A stretch of DNA of 64,000 nucleotides from Streptomyces lomondensis (GTDB taxonomy: Bacteria > Actinomycetota > Actinomycetes > Streptomycetales > Streptomycetaceae): the NCBI RefSeq assembly GCF_014651035.1, contig NZ_BMWC01000016.1:62001-126000 (forward strand). The letters run 5' to 3'. Made by a program: the position numbers and the translations under genes. This document shows positions 9,302 to 18,075 of the stretch, piece by piece. The notes beneath the pieces were generated by a model, which worked only from the letters and a program-made list of their open reading frames with translations, searched no databases and was not told where the DNA came from. Each line of letters opens with the position of its first letter. Within the stretch, counting starts at the first letter, position 1.

Positions 9302-9402
9302 TCGTTCCCTACGATCCTTCCGGCGCTCCGGGCGGAGATGATCAGTATGACGGTCGTCGCCGTTCCGCTGTGACGCCCTATTCGTACCCGAGGAGCCCGC
9401 CC

Positions 9403-10896
9403 GTGCACCGTTCCCCCACCGCCGAGGCCGAGGTCGCCGAGGAACTGGCCGTCGTCCGGCCCGGCCTCCTGCCGCGGTACGAGGCCGAACTGCCCGGCGC
9501 CCGGGCGGCCGTGCTGTCGCGCCTGTGGCGCGGTCTCGCCCATGATCCGCTGCCCTGGGTCGCCCGCCGGGAGGAGGGCCGGGACGGGCTGACGCTGCAC
9601 CTGTCGGACGGCCGCCGGCTGCACGGCCCGCGGCCGGATCCGTACGCGACCGGCGCGTACGTCACCGAGGTACGGCTCGACGCGACGGCCTACGGCGATC
9701 CGGCGCGGCTGGTGACGGACCTCGCCGTCCCGCACTCCGCCGCCTTCGCCGCCGAACTCGGGCACAGCGTCGCCTCGTTGGCGCTGTCGAGGGCGGGGCA
9801 GGACAGCGCGCGGGAGGCGTGGCCGGAGAGCGACTGGGCGTGGGAGCAGCGGATCGTCGACGGGCATCCGTTCCACCCGACCTGCCGGTCCCGGCCCGGT
9901 TTCTCGGTGGCCGAGCAGCTCGCCTACGGGCCCGAGCACCGGCCGCTGGTGGAACTCGGGCTGGTGCCGGTGCGGGCGGAGGAATGCCTGGTGACGGGGG
10001 CGTGGCCGCGGGACCTGCGGGACGGGGAGCGGGTGGTGCTGCCGGTGCACCCGTGGCAGGCGGCGCATGTGCTGAAGCGGACCTGCGAGGAGCGGCGTAC
10101 CGGGCATCCGCTGATGTCCCTGCGGACGCTCGCGCTGCCCGGCGGGCCGCATGTGAAGACCTCGCTCAGCGCCCGGCTGACGTCCTCGGTGCGGGACATC
10201 TCGCTGCCGTCGGTCGCCGCGTCCGCGGTGCTGTCGGACTTCGCCGGGATCCCGGCGGCGCGCGCGGACGGCCTGCTGCACGTCACCCGCACCCTGGGCG
10301 CGGCGGCGGCCGGCTCCCCCGACTTGGCGGCCGTCCTGCGGGAGTCGCCGCAGACCTACGCGGGCGACGGCGAGCGGGTGCTGCCGGTGGCGGCGCTCGC
10401 CACCACCGAGCTGCCCCGCTCCCCCGGCTGGCTGGCCGGTTTCGCGCGCCTCGCCCTCACGGTCGGCCTGCGGCTGCTGGAGCTGGGCGTGGCCCTGGAG
10501 GCGCACGGCCAGAACCTGCTGGTGGTGCTCTCGCCGGCGGGCGATCCGCTGCGGCTGGTCTACCGCGACCTGGCCGACATCCGCGTCAGCCCGGCCCGCC
10601 TCGGCCGGCACGGCATCGCGGTGCCCGAGCTGCCCGCCCGCATGGTCACGGACGACGAACGCACGCTCCGCCGCAAGCTGTTCGGCTCGCTCGTGGCGGG
10701 CGCGCTGGCCGGGACGGCGGGCTCGGGTGAGGCGCTCGCCGCGGCGCTGGAGACGGCCGTACGGGATCTCCCGCCCACTGCGGATCTCGCCGCGCTGCGT
10801 GCCGAGCCCCTGCCCACGAAGGCGCTGACGCTGATGCGGCTCTCGCCGCGGACACCCGGGGACCAGTGGGCGGAACTGCCCAATCCCCTTCGCTGA
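9403..10896 (+). CDS. IucA/IucC-family NIS siderophore synthetase (second copy)
   Basis: 497 residues from GTG at 9403, which has AGGAG at 9391-9395 seven bases upstream; GTG at 9370 would add 11 residues. Family motifs are present: GHPFHPTCRSRPGF, VHPWQ, HVKTSLSARLTSSVRDIS, EAHGQN and YRDLADIR. It differs clearly from the first copy, consistent with successive condensations on one scaffold as in aerobactin, staphyloferrin or schizokinen assembly. No lysine or ornithine monooxygenase and no decarboxylase is in the window, so the amine substrate must come from elsewhere or be a common metabolite. Confidence 0.92.
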   Translation: MHRSPTAEAEVAEELAVVRPGLLPRYEAELPGARAAVLSRLWRGLAHDPLPWVARREEGRDGLTLHLSDGRRLHGPRPDPYATGAYVTEVRLDATAYGDPARLVTDLAVPHSAAFAAELGHSVASLALSRAGQDSAREAWPESDWAWEQRIVDGHPFHPTCRSRPGFSVAEQLAYGPEHRPLVELGLVPVRAEECLVTGAWPRDLRDGERVVLPVHPWQAAHVLKRTCEERRTGHPLMSLRTLALPGGPHVKTSLSARLTSSVRDISLPSVAASAVLSDFAGIPAARADGLLHVTRTLGAAAAGSPDLAAVLRESPQTYAGDGERVLPVAALATTELPRSPGWLAGFARLALTVGLRLLELGVALEAHGQNLLVVLSPAGDPLRLVYRDLADIRVSPARLGRHGIAVPELPARMVTDDERTLRRKLFGSLVAGALAGTAGSGEALAAALETAVRDLPPTADLAALRAEPLPTKALTLMRLSPRTPGDQWAELPNPLR

Positions 10897-10926
10897 GCCC
10901 CGTTTTGGAGCCGTACGAGCCCTCTC

Positions 10927-11553
10927 TCATGCCTCGCGGAGTGCCTTGGCGAGCGTGCCCTCGCCGGTCACCTGGACCCGCCCGTCCCGCACGGCGTGGG
11001 CGAGGCTCAGTTCCCCCCGGCCGAGGGCCGTGCACGTACCGGTGTCCAGGACGAGCCGGGCGTCCGGCTCGGCGGGGGCGGGTCCGTCGCCGTAGACGGG
11101 CCCGTCCTCGGCACCGGCGTACACATGGAACAGCCCTTCCTCCAGGCGGACTTCGACGAGGCCCTCGCCGTCCAGCAGGCGCAGCAGGGGCAGGGCGAAC
11201 CAGTGCGCGCGCACGGCGTCCGTGGGGCGCCGCTCGTCGAGCTCGGACCGTCCCCACTCCCCCAGTGTCTGGAGCACCGGCAGCAACTCCCGTCCCCGGG
11301 CGGTGAGTTCGTAGACGTAGGCCGCGCCGGGCGGTGGCAGCCGGCGGCGGGTGGCGAGGCCGTCGCGCTCCATGTCCTTCAGCCGTGAGGCGAGGACGTC
11401 CGTGCTGACGCCGGGCAGGTCCGCGTGCAGGTCGGTGTAGCGGCGGGGGCCGGCGAGCAACTCCCGGACGATCAGCAGGGTCCAGCGGTCGCCGACGACG
11501 TCGAGCGCCCGGGCGGCGGAACAGTACTGGTCGTAGCTTCGGCGAGGTGGCAT
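10927..11553 (-). CDS. HxlR-family winged-helix regulator with C-terminal SCP2-like domain
   Basis: 208 residues from ATG 11553 (a TTG at 11571 is possible). The N-terminus YDQYCSAARALDVVGDRWTLLIVRELL plus RYTDLHADLPGVSTDVLASRLKDME is the HxlR winged helix, which often carries a redox- or metabolite-sensing cysteine as here. The second half (HWFALPLLRLLDGEGLVEVRLEEG) looks like the sterol-carrier-like domain found in longer HxlR proteins. Divergent from the aminotransferase gene across a short region with two palindromes, so autoregulation and control of the aminotransferase are likely. Confidence 0.88.
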   Translation of the reverse strand: MPPRRSYDQYCSAARALDVVGDRWTLLIVRELLAGPRRYTDLHADLPGVSTDVLASRLKDMERDGLATRRRLPPPGAAYVYELTARGRELLPVLQTLGEWGRSELDERRPTDAVRAHWFALPLLRLLDGEGLVEVRLEEGLFHVYAGAEDGPVYGDGPAPAEPDARLVLDTGTCTALGRGELSLAHAVRDGRVQVTGEGTLAKALREA

Positions 11554-11575
11554 GCGACGCAGTCTAGACAAGTTG

Positions 11576-11610
11576 TTGGACTTTCCAAGCTGCTACTTGG
11601 TAAAACCAAG
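11576..11610. promoter_or_regulatory. paired palindromes in HxlR/aminotransferase divergent region
   Basis: Two perfect 5-bp-arm palindromes lie 20 bases apart centre to centre: TTGGActtTCCAA (11576-11588) and CTTGGtaaaaCCAAG (11596-11610). Both use TTGG/CCAA half-sites and sit between the divergent starts at 11553 and 11640. This is the expected place for an HxlR dimer pair. The operator role is inferred from position and symmetry only. Confidence 0.6.
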
Positions 11611-11639
11611 CAACACCAGTGAGCGAGGGGAAGCGGCGC

Positions 11640-12848
11640 ATGGAGTTCCGGCAGTCGAGCAAACTCAGCGAGGTCTGTTACGAGATCCGCGGCCCGGTGA
11701 TAGAGCACGCCAACGCGCTGGAGGAGGCGGGCCACAGCGTGCTGCGCCTGAACACCGGCAACCCCGCGCTCTTCGGGTTCGAGGCGCCGGAGGAGATCCT
11801 CCAGGACATGATCCGGATGCTGCCGCAGGCGCACGGCTACACGGACTCGCGCGGCATCCTCTCCGCCCGCCGCGCCGTCGCCCAGCGCTATCAGACGCTG
11901 GGCCTGGAGGTCGGCGTGGACGACGTGTTCCTCGGCAACGGCGTGTCCGAGCTGGTCTCCATGGCCGTACAGGCGCTGGTCGAGGACGGCGACGAGATCC
12001 TGATCCCCGCCCCCGACTTCCCCCTCTGGACGGCGGTGACGACCCTCGCGGGCGGCAAGGCGGTCCACTACCTGTGCGACGAGCAGGCCGACTGGTACCC
12101 GGACCTGGACGACATGGCGTCGAAGATCACGGACCGCACCAAGGCGGTCGTGCTCATCAACCCCAACAACCCCACCGGCGCGGTCTACCCCAAGGAGATC
12201 GTCAAGGGCATCCTCGACCTCGCCCGCCGCCACGGCCTGATGGTCTTCGCCGACGAGATCTACGACCAGATCCTGTACGACGACGCCGTCCACCACTCGG
12301 CCGCCGCGCTCGCCCCCGACCTGGTCGTCCTCACCTTCTGCGGCCTGTCCAAGACCTACCGCGTGGCCGGCTTCCGCTCCGGCTGGCTGGTGGTCACGGG
12401 CCCGAAGCAGCACGCCAAGGACTACCTGGAGGGCCTGACCATGCTGGCCTCCATGCGGCTGTGCGCCAACGCGCCCGCCCAGTACGCCATCCAGGCCGCG
12501 CTCGGCGGCCGGCAGTCCATCGGCGAGCTGACCAGGCCCGGCGGGCGGCTGCTGGAGCAGCGGGACGTGGCCTGGCGGAAGCTCAACGAGATCCCCGGCG
12601 TGACCTGCGTGAAGCCGAAGGGCGCGCTGTACGCCTTCGCGCGCCTGGACCCCAAGGTGCACAAGATCCACGACGACGAGCAGTTCGTCCTGGACCTGCT
12701 GCTGCGGGAGAAGATCCAGGTGGTCCAGGGCACGGGCTTCAACTGGCCGACCCCGGACCACTTCCGCATCCTGACCCTGCCGCACGCGGACGACCTGGAG
12801 GCGGCGATCGGGCGGATCGGGCGGTTCCTGAGCGGGTACCGCCAGTAG
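11640..12848 (+). CDS. PLP-dependent aminotransferase, AlaA/fold-type I
   Basis: 402 residues from ATG 11640 preceded by GAGGGGAAG. A class I/II aminotransferase closest in pattern to AlaA-type glutamate-pyruvate transaminases: VLRLNTGNPALFGFEAP at the N-terminus, INPNNPTGAVY and ADEIYDQILYD for cofactor binding, SKTYRVAGFRSGW with the Schiff-base lysine, and the substrate arginine in HFRILTLP. It probably converts pyruvate and glutamate to alanine and 2-oxoglutarate. Control by the divergent HxlR repressor is likely. A role in supplying amines to the nearby siderophore genes is conceivable but unsupported. Confidence 0.92.
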   Translation: MEFRQSSKLSEVCYEIRGPVIEHANALEEAGHSVLRLNTGNPALFGFEAPEEILQDMIRMLPQAHGYTDSRGILSARRAVAQRYQTLGLEVGVDDVFLGNGVSELVSMAVQALVEDGDEILIPAPDFPLWTAVTTLAGGKAVHYLCDEQADWYPDLDDMASKITDRTKAVVLINPNNPTGAVYPKEIVKGILDLARRHGLMVFADEIYDQILYDDAVHHSAAALAPDLVVLTFCGLSKTYRVAGFRSGWLVVTGPKQHAKDYLEGLTMLASMRLCANAPAQYAIQAALGGRQSIGELTRPGGRLLEQRDVAWRKLNEIPGVTCVKPKGALYAFARLDPKVHKIHDDEQFVLDLLLREKIQVVQGTGFNWPTPDHFRILTLPHADDLEAAIGRIGRFLSGYRQ

Positions 12849-12934
12849 GCGCGGTCGGGCGCGGTTGTCAGTGGCGGGTCGTAGCCTGCGAGCAGGTGGG
12901 CGAGAGCCCGAAGCCGGCCCGAGAGGAGCGCGCC

Positions 12935-13570
12935 GTGACCCGACCGCCGAGCGCCGCGCAGCGGCGTGTCATCGACGCCGCCGACCCGGTGACCGGCCGC
13001 CTGCGGGGGACGGAGGCGCAGCTCGCGGCGCTGGTGAAGCGCGGGCTGGCCTTCCGGCACCCCCGGCCGCCGCACGATCACTTTCTGACGCCGGAGGGGC
13101 ATCGGGTGCGGCAGGGCATCACCCGGGCGCCCGAGCCGGCCGGGCCGGGGAAGGCCCCCGCCTCGACGGGTGTGTTCGCGGCACGGACCGGTGGCGAACC
13201 GGATCCCCCGCAGCCCGGGCCCGCCCGGCGCCGTGAGGTGCACAGCGCCTGGCTGGGCCTGCTGGAGCTGCGCCGGATGACCAACCCGGACGGGGCGGTG
13301 GACCGGCCGTGCGGCTGGGAGCGCACGCATCTGGTGCGGGCCGCCGCGCTCGCGCTGGAGGCGGCGGGCCACCGACCGGCCGGACCGGACGACGGGGGCT
13401 ACCGGGTACGGGAGACTCCGCAGCCGGAGGCCGTCGCCGTCCACGAGCCGGACGGCGAGGCGCTGCGCGCGTGCGCGGCCACTTTGGAGGAAGCAGGCTG
13501 GCAGGTGAGCGAGCACCGCGAGCCGCGCACCGGGACCCGATATCTCCTGGCTTCACCGCGCCGAGCGTGA
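12935..13570 (+). CDS. hypothetical protein, predicted DNA-binding-like fold
   Basis: 211 residues; GTG 12935 has GAGAGGAG at 12921-12928. Not recognised with certainty. The first 70 residues (TRPPSAAQRRVIDAAD, TEAQLAALVKRGLAFRH, FLTPEGHRVRQG) resemble a winged-helix-like helical unit ending in a MarR-type beta-hairpin. A Pro-rich linker follows, then a second unit from about 95 (HSAWLGLLELRRMTN) with a helix ERTHLVRAAALALEAAGH. Streptomyces carry many such proteins of unknown role. It sits 86 bases after the aminotransferase and may share its transcript. Confidence 0.75.
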   Translation: MTRPPSAAQRRVIDAADPVTGRLRGTEAQLAALVKRGLAFRHPRPPHDHFLTPEGHRVRQGITRAPEPAGPGKAPASTGVFAARTGGEPDPPQPGPARRREVHSAWLGLLELRRMTNPDGAVDRPCGWERTHLVRAAALALEAAGHRPAGPDDGGYRVRETPQPEAVAVHEPDGEALRACAATLEEAGWQVSEHREPRTGTRYLLASPRRA

Positions 13571-13635
13571 TGAGCATGCCAAGATCAGGGGATCGTTGCG
13601 TACGCCACGAGTGTCCGGTGCGAGAGGGGAAGCCC

Positions 13636-14058
13636 ATGAGCGAGCCGTTTTCCGTCCCGGTGACCGTCCGCGGTTACGAGACCGACGTACAGGGTCACCT
13701 CAACCAGAGCGTGTACCTGAATTACGCGGAACACGCCCGCTGGTCATTACTGCAAGCTGCGGGGATCAGCCAGGCCGGTCTCATATCCCAGGGGGTGGGA
13801 CCGGTCGCCCTGGAGACGACCATCCGCTACAAGCGGGAGCTGCTCGCGGGCGACGAGGTCGAGGTGACCTGCGCCTTCGAGTGGGGCGACGGCAAGACGT
13901 TCCGTATCGAGCAGACCGTCCGCAAGACCGACGGCACGGTGGCCGCCGAGATCACGGCGGTCGGCGGCATCCTGGACCTGAAGGAGCGCAGGCTGGTCGC
14001 CGACCCGGCGGAGATCTTCAAGGAGCTGGCCTCGGATCCGGGCTTGTTCGGGCTTTAG
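13636..14058 (+). CDS. hot-dog acyl-CoA thioesterase (4HBT/FadM-like)
   Basis: 140 residues, the usual size for a single hot-dog unit. Catalytic segment YETDVQGHLNQSVYLNYAEHARW contains the Asp-x-x-(G)H-(L/V)N pattern of 4-hydroxybenzoyl-CoA/FcbC-type thioesterases, which hydrolyse acyl-CoA to free acid and CoA. The helix WSLLQAAGI and the strand TTIRYKRELLAGDEVEV complete the fold. ATG 13636 follows GAGAGGGGAAG. The 3' end overlaps the convergent permease gene by 41 bases. The physiological acyl group is unknown. Confidence 0.9.
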   Translation: MSEPFSVPVTVRGYETDVQGHLNQSVYLNYAEHARWSLLQAAGISQAGLISQGVGPVALETTIRYKRELLAGDEVEVTCAFEWGDGKTFRIEQTVRKTDGTVAAEITAVGGILDLKERRLVADPAEIFKELASDPGLFGL

Positions 14059-15424
14059 GCGGATGAGGGGGCGTGATCTCCTCGCCCGCCTCCATGGGGT
14101 GGGTCACATCCCGCGCGTCCCTGTTGCCCAGGTGGTTGAAGACCAGGTTGAGCAGGACCGCCGCCACGCACCCCGTCGAGATGCCCGAGTCCAGGACGAT
14201 CCGCGCCGTCTCCGGGAAGGCGTGGTAGAACTCCGGCGCCGTGATGGGGATGATGCCGACGGCCAGGGAGACGGCCACGATCAGGACGTTGTTGTCCTTG
14301 TCGAGGCCGGCCCGGACCAGGGTCTGGATGCCGCTGGCGGCGACCGAGCCGAAGAGGACCACGCCCGCGCCGCCCAGGACCGGGCGCGGTACGACGGCGA
14401 TCAGTGAGGCGGCCATCGGGCACAGGCCCATGAGCACCAGGAAGCCGCCGCCGGCCGCGACGACGTACCGGCTGCGGATCCTCGTCATCGCGACCAGGCC
14501 GATGTTCTGCGCGAAGGCGCTGCACATGAAGCCGTTGAACACGGGGCTGAGCGCCGAGCCGAGGGTGTCGGCGCGCAGGCCGGCCGCGATGGTCTTCTCG
14601 TCGGCCGGGCGGTCGACGATCTCGCCCAGGGCCAGCATGTCGGCGGTCGACTCGGTCATCGACACCACCATGACCACGCACATCGAGAGGATCGCGGCGA
14701 GCTGGAACTGCGGGGCGCCGAAGTGGAACGGGGTCGGGAAGCCGATGACGGCCGCGTCCGCGACCGGGCCGAAGTCCGTGACGCCGAACGGGATCGCGAG
14801 CACCGTGCCGGCGACCAGGCCCAGCAGGACGGCGATCTGCTTGACGAAGCCCCGGGTGAAGCGGCGCAGCAGCAGGACGATCAGCAGGGTCACGGCCGCG
14901 AGGCCCAGGTTGGTCGCCGAACCGTAGTCGTGCGCCGCGGGGTCGGCTCCCTGCGCCCAGCCGAAGGCGACCGGGAGGAGGGAGATGCCGATGAGAGTGA
15001 TCACCGAGCCGGTGACGACCGGCGGGAAGAAGCGGATCGCCTTGCAGAAGACGGGGGCCGCCATGAAGCCCAGGAGTCCGGCGACGATGACCGCGCCGAA
15101 GATGATCGGCAGGGCGTCGGACTTGTCCTCGGTGGAGGCGACGATCGCGGTCATAGGGGCGACACCGGCGAAGGTGACGCCGTTGACGAACGGCAGCCGG
15201 GCGCCGATCTTCCAGATGCCGATGGTCTGCAGGAACGTGGCGAGGCCCGCGGTGAACAGGCAGGCGCCGGTGAGGAAGGTCAGCTCGGTGGCGGTCAGGC
15301 CGATGGCCGCGCCGACGATCAGAGGTGGGGCGACGACTCCCGCGTACATGGCGGCCACGTGCTGGAGGCCGGTCGTCGCCATCTTGAGCGCGGGGAGTTT
15401 CTCGTCAACGGGGTGGTCGGCCAC
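14018..15424 (-). CDS. nucleobase:cation symporter-2 (urate/xanthine permease)
   Basis: 468 residues with about 14 hydrophobic segments. The NCS2 signature is intact at QNIGLVAMTRIRSR (Q-N-x-G-x4-T-R-x3-R), and the earlier SMTESTADMLALGEI carries the substrate-binding glutamate region. It imports a purine base or urate with a proton or cation. Its place after the 8-oxoguanine deaminase and uricase genes on the same strand favours urate or xanthine over uracil. A hairpin in the 223-base gap before it suggests partly separate expression. Confidence 0.9.
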   Translation of the reverse strand: MADHPVDEKLPALKMATTGLQHVAAMYAGVVAPPLIVGAAIGLTATELTFLTGACLFTAGLATFLQTIGIWKIGARLPFVNGVTFAGVAPMTAIVASTEDKSDALPIIFGAVIVAGLLGFMAAPVFCKAIRFFPPVVTGSVITLIGISLLPVAFGWAQGADPAAHDYGSATNLGLAAVTLLIVLLLRRFTRGFVKQIAVLLGLVAGTVLAIPFGVTDFGPVADAAVIGFPTPFHFGAPQFQLAAILSMCVVMVVSMTESTADMLALGEIVDRPADEKTIAAGLRADTLGSALSPVFNGFMCSAFAQNIGLVAMTRIRSRYVVAAGGGFLVLMGLCPMAASLIAVVPRPVLGGAGVVLFGSVAASGIQTLVRAGLDKDNNVLIVAVSLAVGIIPITAPEFYHAFPETARIVLDSGISTGCVAAVLLNLVFNHLGNRDARDVTHPMEAGEEITPPHPPKARTSPDPRPAP

Positions 15425-15538
15425 GGCGGCGTCCCTCCGGTCGGTTACACGGCCGCGTCGCTCGCGGCCGTGGGTGTCAAGGAGGTGGTGCTGGTGGTCG
15501 TGCGGGACCGGACATGCGGTGGACGGGGGGTGGCCGTT

Positions 15539-15568
15539 CCGGGGCGCACGTGTTGACGCGCGCCCCGG
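15539..15568 (-). terminator. hairpin after 8-oxoguanine deaminase gene
   Basis: Perfect 9-bp arms CCGGGGCGC and GCGCCCCGG around a 12-base loop, downstream of the deaminase stop on the minus strand. There is no clear T tract. It probably ends or attenuates the upstream transcript before the permease gene. Confidence 0.5.
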
Positions 15569-15647
15569 AGACGGCCGCCGTGGGCCCCGCTCGGGTCCAC
15601 GGCCACCGGCCGGGAGCCGTCCCTCCCGGCCGGAGTCATCCGGGGGT

Positions 15648-17027
15648 TCAGCCCTGCGCGGCGATCCTCGCCAGCCGCCGGGCCTCGTCCCGCGTGGCGC
15701 GGGCGATGGCGTCCTCGTCGACGGTGAGCAGCCGCCCGTGCTCGACGATCTGCCGGCCGTTCACGAAGGAGGCGGTGACCGGGGCCGCCGCGCCGAAGAC
15801 CAGGGCGGTCACCGGGTCGGCGATGGAGGCGTGGGCGAGCGTGTCCATCCTCCACAGCACCAGGTCGGCGAGCTTGCCGGGCTCCAGGGAGCCGGTCTCG
15901 GCCGCCCGGCCCAGGACCTGGGCGCCGCCGTAGGTGCCCAGGCGCAGTGCCTGGCGGGCGTTCAGCGCCGCTTCCTTGTGTGCGCCGAGGCGGTTGATGA
16001 GGAGGGCGTTGCGCAGCTCGGTGTGGAGTTCGCCGGACTCGTTCGAGGCGGTGCCGTCGACGCCGAGGCCGACCGGGACGCCGGCGGCGAGCATGTCGGG
16101 CACGCGGGCGATGCCGGCCGCGAGGCGGGCGTTGGAGGACGGGCAGTGCGCGACGCCAGTCTTCGTCCGGGCGAAGGCGGCGATGTCGGAGTCGTTCATG
16201 TGGACGCAGTGCGCCATCCACACGTCCTCGCCGAGCCAGCCGGTGGACTCGAAGTAGTCGGTCGGGCCCATGCCGAACAGTTCGTGGCAGAACTTCTCCT
16301 CCTCCACGGTCTCCGAGCCGTGGGTGTGCAGCCGGACGCCGAGGCGGCGGGCGAGCTGGGCGCCGTCGCGGAGCAGTTCGGTGGAGACGGAGAAGGGCGA
16401 GCAGGGCGCGACGGCGACCTGGGTCATCGCGTCGAAGGAGGAGTCGTGGTGCTGCCGCACGGTCTCCTCGGTGGCGGCCAGGGCACCGTCGAGGGTCTCG
16501 ACGGCGAAGTCCGGGGGCAGGCCGCCGTCCTTCTCGCTGCGGTCCATGGAGCCGCGGGCGAGGGTGAAGCGGACACCCATGTCGCGGGCGGCGCCGATGA
16601 TCGCGCCGGACAGGTCGCCGGAGCCGTGCGGGAAGACGTAGTGGTGGTCCATGGCGGTGGTGACGCCGCCGCGGGCCATCATCGCGAGCGAGCCCTGGGC
16701 CGCCGCGCGCACCATCGGCTCGTCGATGCGCGCCCACACCGGGTACAGCGCGACCAGCCAGTCGAAGAGGTTGTGGTCGGTGGCCAGGCCCCGGGTGATC
16801 CACTGGTAGAAGTGGTGGTGGGTGTTGACCAGTCCGGGTGTCACGAGATGACCGGAGGCGTCGATACGGCGGACGACGTTCTCCAGGCCCTCGGGGGCCC
16901 TGCCCGCGCCGAGCGACTCGATGCGGTTGCCGGCGAGGACGACGTGCCCGGAGGCGTACTCGGTGTCGTGTCCGTCGACGGTCGCGATCGCGCAGTTCTC
17001 GATGACGATGCGCCGGTCTGCTGCCAT
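15648..17027 (-). CDS. 8-oxoguanine deaminase (amidohydrolase superfamily)
   Basis: 459 residues. Metal-binding motifs of cytosine-/guanine-deaminase-like amidohydrolases are all seen: NTHHHFYQW near residue 70, RLHTHGSETVEEE around 245 and GLGVDGTASNESGE around 325. The enzyme hydrolytically deaminates 8-oxoguanine to urate, which fits directly upstream of uricase in the pathway. ATG 17027 has AAGGGA upstream. An imperfect TTCA...TGAA palindrome lies just upstream at about 17038-17057. A hairpin separates the gene from uricase. Confidence 0.9.
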   Translation of the reverse strand: MAADRRIVIENCAIATVDGHDTEYASGHVVLAGNRIESLGAGRAPEGLENVVRRIDASGHLVTPGLVNTHHHFYQWITRGLATDHNLFDWLVALYPVWARIDEPMVRAAAQGSLAMMARGGVTTAMDHHYVFPHGSGDLSGAIIGAARDMGVRFTLARGSMDRSEKDGGLPPDFAVETLDGALAATEETVRQHHDSSFDAMTQVAVAPCSPFSVSTELLRDGAQLARRLGVRLHTHGSETVEEEKFCHELFGMGPTDYFESTGWLGEDVWMAHCVHMNDSDIAAFARTKTGVAHCPSSNARLAAGIARVPDMLAAGVPVGLGVDGTASNESGELHTELRNALLINRLGAHKEAALNARQALRLGTYGGAQVLGRAAETGSLEPGKLADLVLWRMDTLAHASIADPVTALVFGAAAPVTASFVNGRQIVEHGRLLTVDEDAIARATRDEARRLARIAAQG

Positions 17028-17094
17028 GGTTCGTCCCTTTTCACGAAGTGTGCTGAATTGGAGAGGGCACGGCAGGACCCTGGGAGTTTGAGTG

Positions 17095-17127
17095 CCGTGG
17101 CCGGAGGGACAGGTTCCCCGGCCACGG
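17095..17127 (-). terminator. hairpin after uricase gene
   Basis: Perfect 10-bp arms CCGTGGCCGG and CCGGCCACGG with a 13-base loop, starting 19 bases after the uricase stop on the minus strand. It probably separates the uricase operon from the deaminase gene, which has its own upstream region. Confidence 0.6.
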
Positions 17128-17145
17128 GTGCCGAAAGAGGGAACG

Positions 17146-18069
17146 TCAGAGGTTGGTGAGGTCCTCGGGGATCCGCGCCTCGCAGCCGTCCCTGAGGATC
17201 GTCGCCTCGATCAGGCCGTAGGGGCGGTCGGCCGCGAAGTAGATCTCGTTGTCGTTCTTCAGCCCGAACGGCTCCAGGTCGACCAGGAAATGGTGCTTGT
17301 TCGGGAGGGAGAAGCGGACCTCGTCGATCTCACTGCGGTTGTTGATGATCCGCGCGCCCATCTGGTACAGCGTCTGCTGGAGCGAGAGCGAGTACGTCTC
17401 GGCGAAGGCCTGGAGCATGTGCTTCCGCGTCTGCTCGTAGGACTTCTCCCAGTTGGGCATGCGCTGCTCGTCGTCGGTCCAGTTGAACCGCCAGCGGCCG
17501 GAGACCTGGGTGGCCAGGATGCGGTCGTAGGCCTCCTTGAGCGTCGTGTACTTGTCCTTGACGTAGCCCCAGAACTCGGAGTTGGTCGAGTTCATGACGA
17601 CCAGGTCCTTCAGCCCCGAGATGACCTCCCACGACGAGCCGTCGTAGGTGATCTGGGTCAGCCGGACCTCCTGGCCCTTGCGGACGAAGGAGTGCTTGAC
17701 CTCGTCGGCGCCGATGAACTTCGAGTTGGCGTCGGAGGCCTCGATCCGCTCCCAGGCGTACTCCTCGATGCGGATCCGGGCCCGGTGGATCGGCTCCTGG
17801 CTGGTGACGAAGTGCCGGGCGAGGTGGATGCCGAACTGCTCGGCGGACTCGATGCCGTGCTCCTTGGCGAACGCGTACACCGTGTTCTTGGTGGTGTCGG
17901 TCGGCAGGACGTTGGCGTTCGAGCCGGAGTAGTGGACCTCGTCCATGTCGCCGCTCAGCGCCACGGACACGTTCAGGTCCTTGATGTGGTGGGTGGCGCC
18001 GTCCCGCGTGATCTTGACGACTCGGTTCTCGGCCTTGCCGTACTGGTTCTGTCCCAGAATCGTGGGCAT
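17146..18069 (-). CDS. urate oxidase (uricase, factor-independent)
   Basis: 307 residues, the normal size for cofactor-free uricase. Conserved parts include the start LGQNQYGKAENRVVKI (catalytic Lys), SGSNANVLPTDTTKNTVYAFAKEHGI (catalytic Thr), MNSTNSEFWGY and the C-terminal NKHHFLVDLEPFGLKN. It oxidises urate with oxygen to 5-hydroxyisourate and hydrogen peroxide. The gene follows the HIU hydrolase by six bases in the order OHCU decarboxylase, HIU hydrolase, uricase. Its peroxide by-product gives a reason for the promoter element shared with the catalase at 35.4 kb. Confidence 0.96.
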   Translation of the reverse strand: MPTILGQNQYGKAENRVVKITRDGATHHIKDLNVSVALSGDMDEVHYSGSNANVLPTDTTKNTVYAFAKEHGIESAEQFGIHLARHFVTSQEPIHRARIRIEEYAWERIEASDANSKFIGADEVKHSFVRKGQEVRLTQITYDGSSWEVISGLKDLVVMNSTNSEFWGYVKDKYTTLKEAYDRILATQVSGRWRFNWTDDEQRMPNWEKSYEQTRKHMLQAFAETYSLSLQQTLYQMGARIINNRSEIDEVRFSLPNKHHFLVDLEPFGLKNDNEIYFAADRPYGLIEATILRDGCEARIPEDLTNL

Positions 18070-18075
18070 TTCTAG

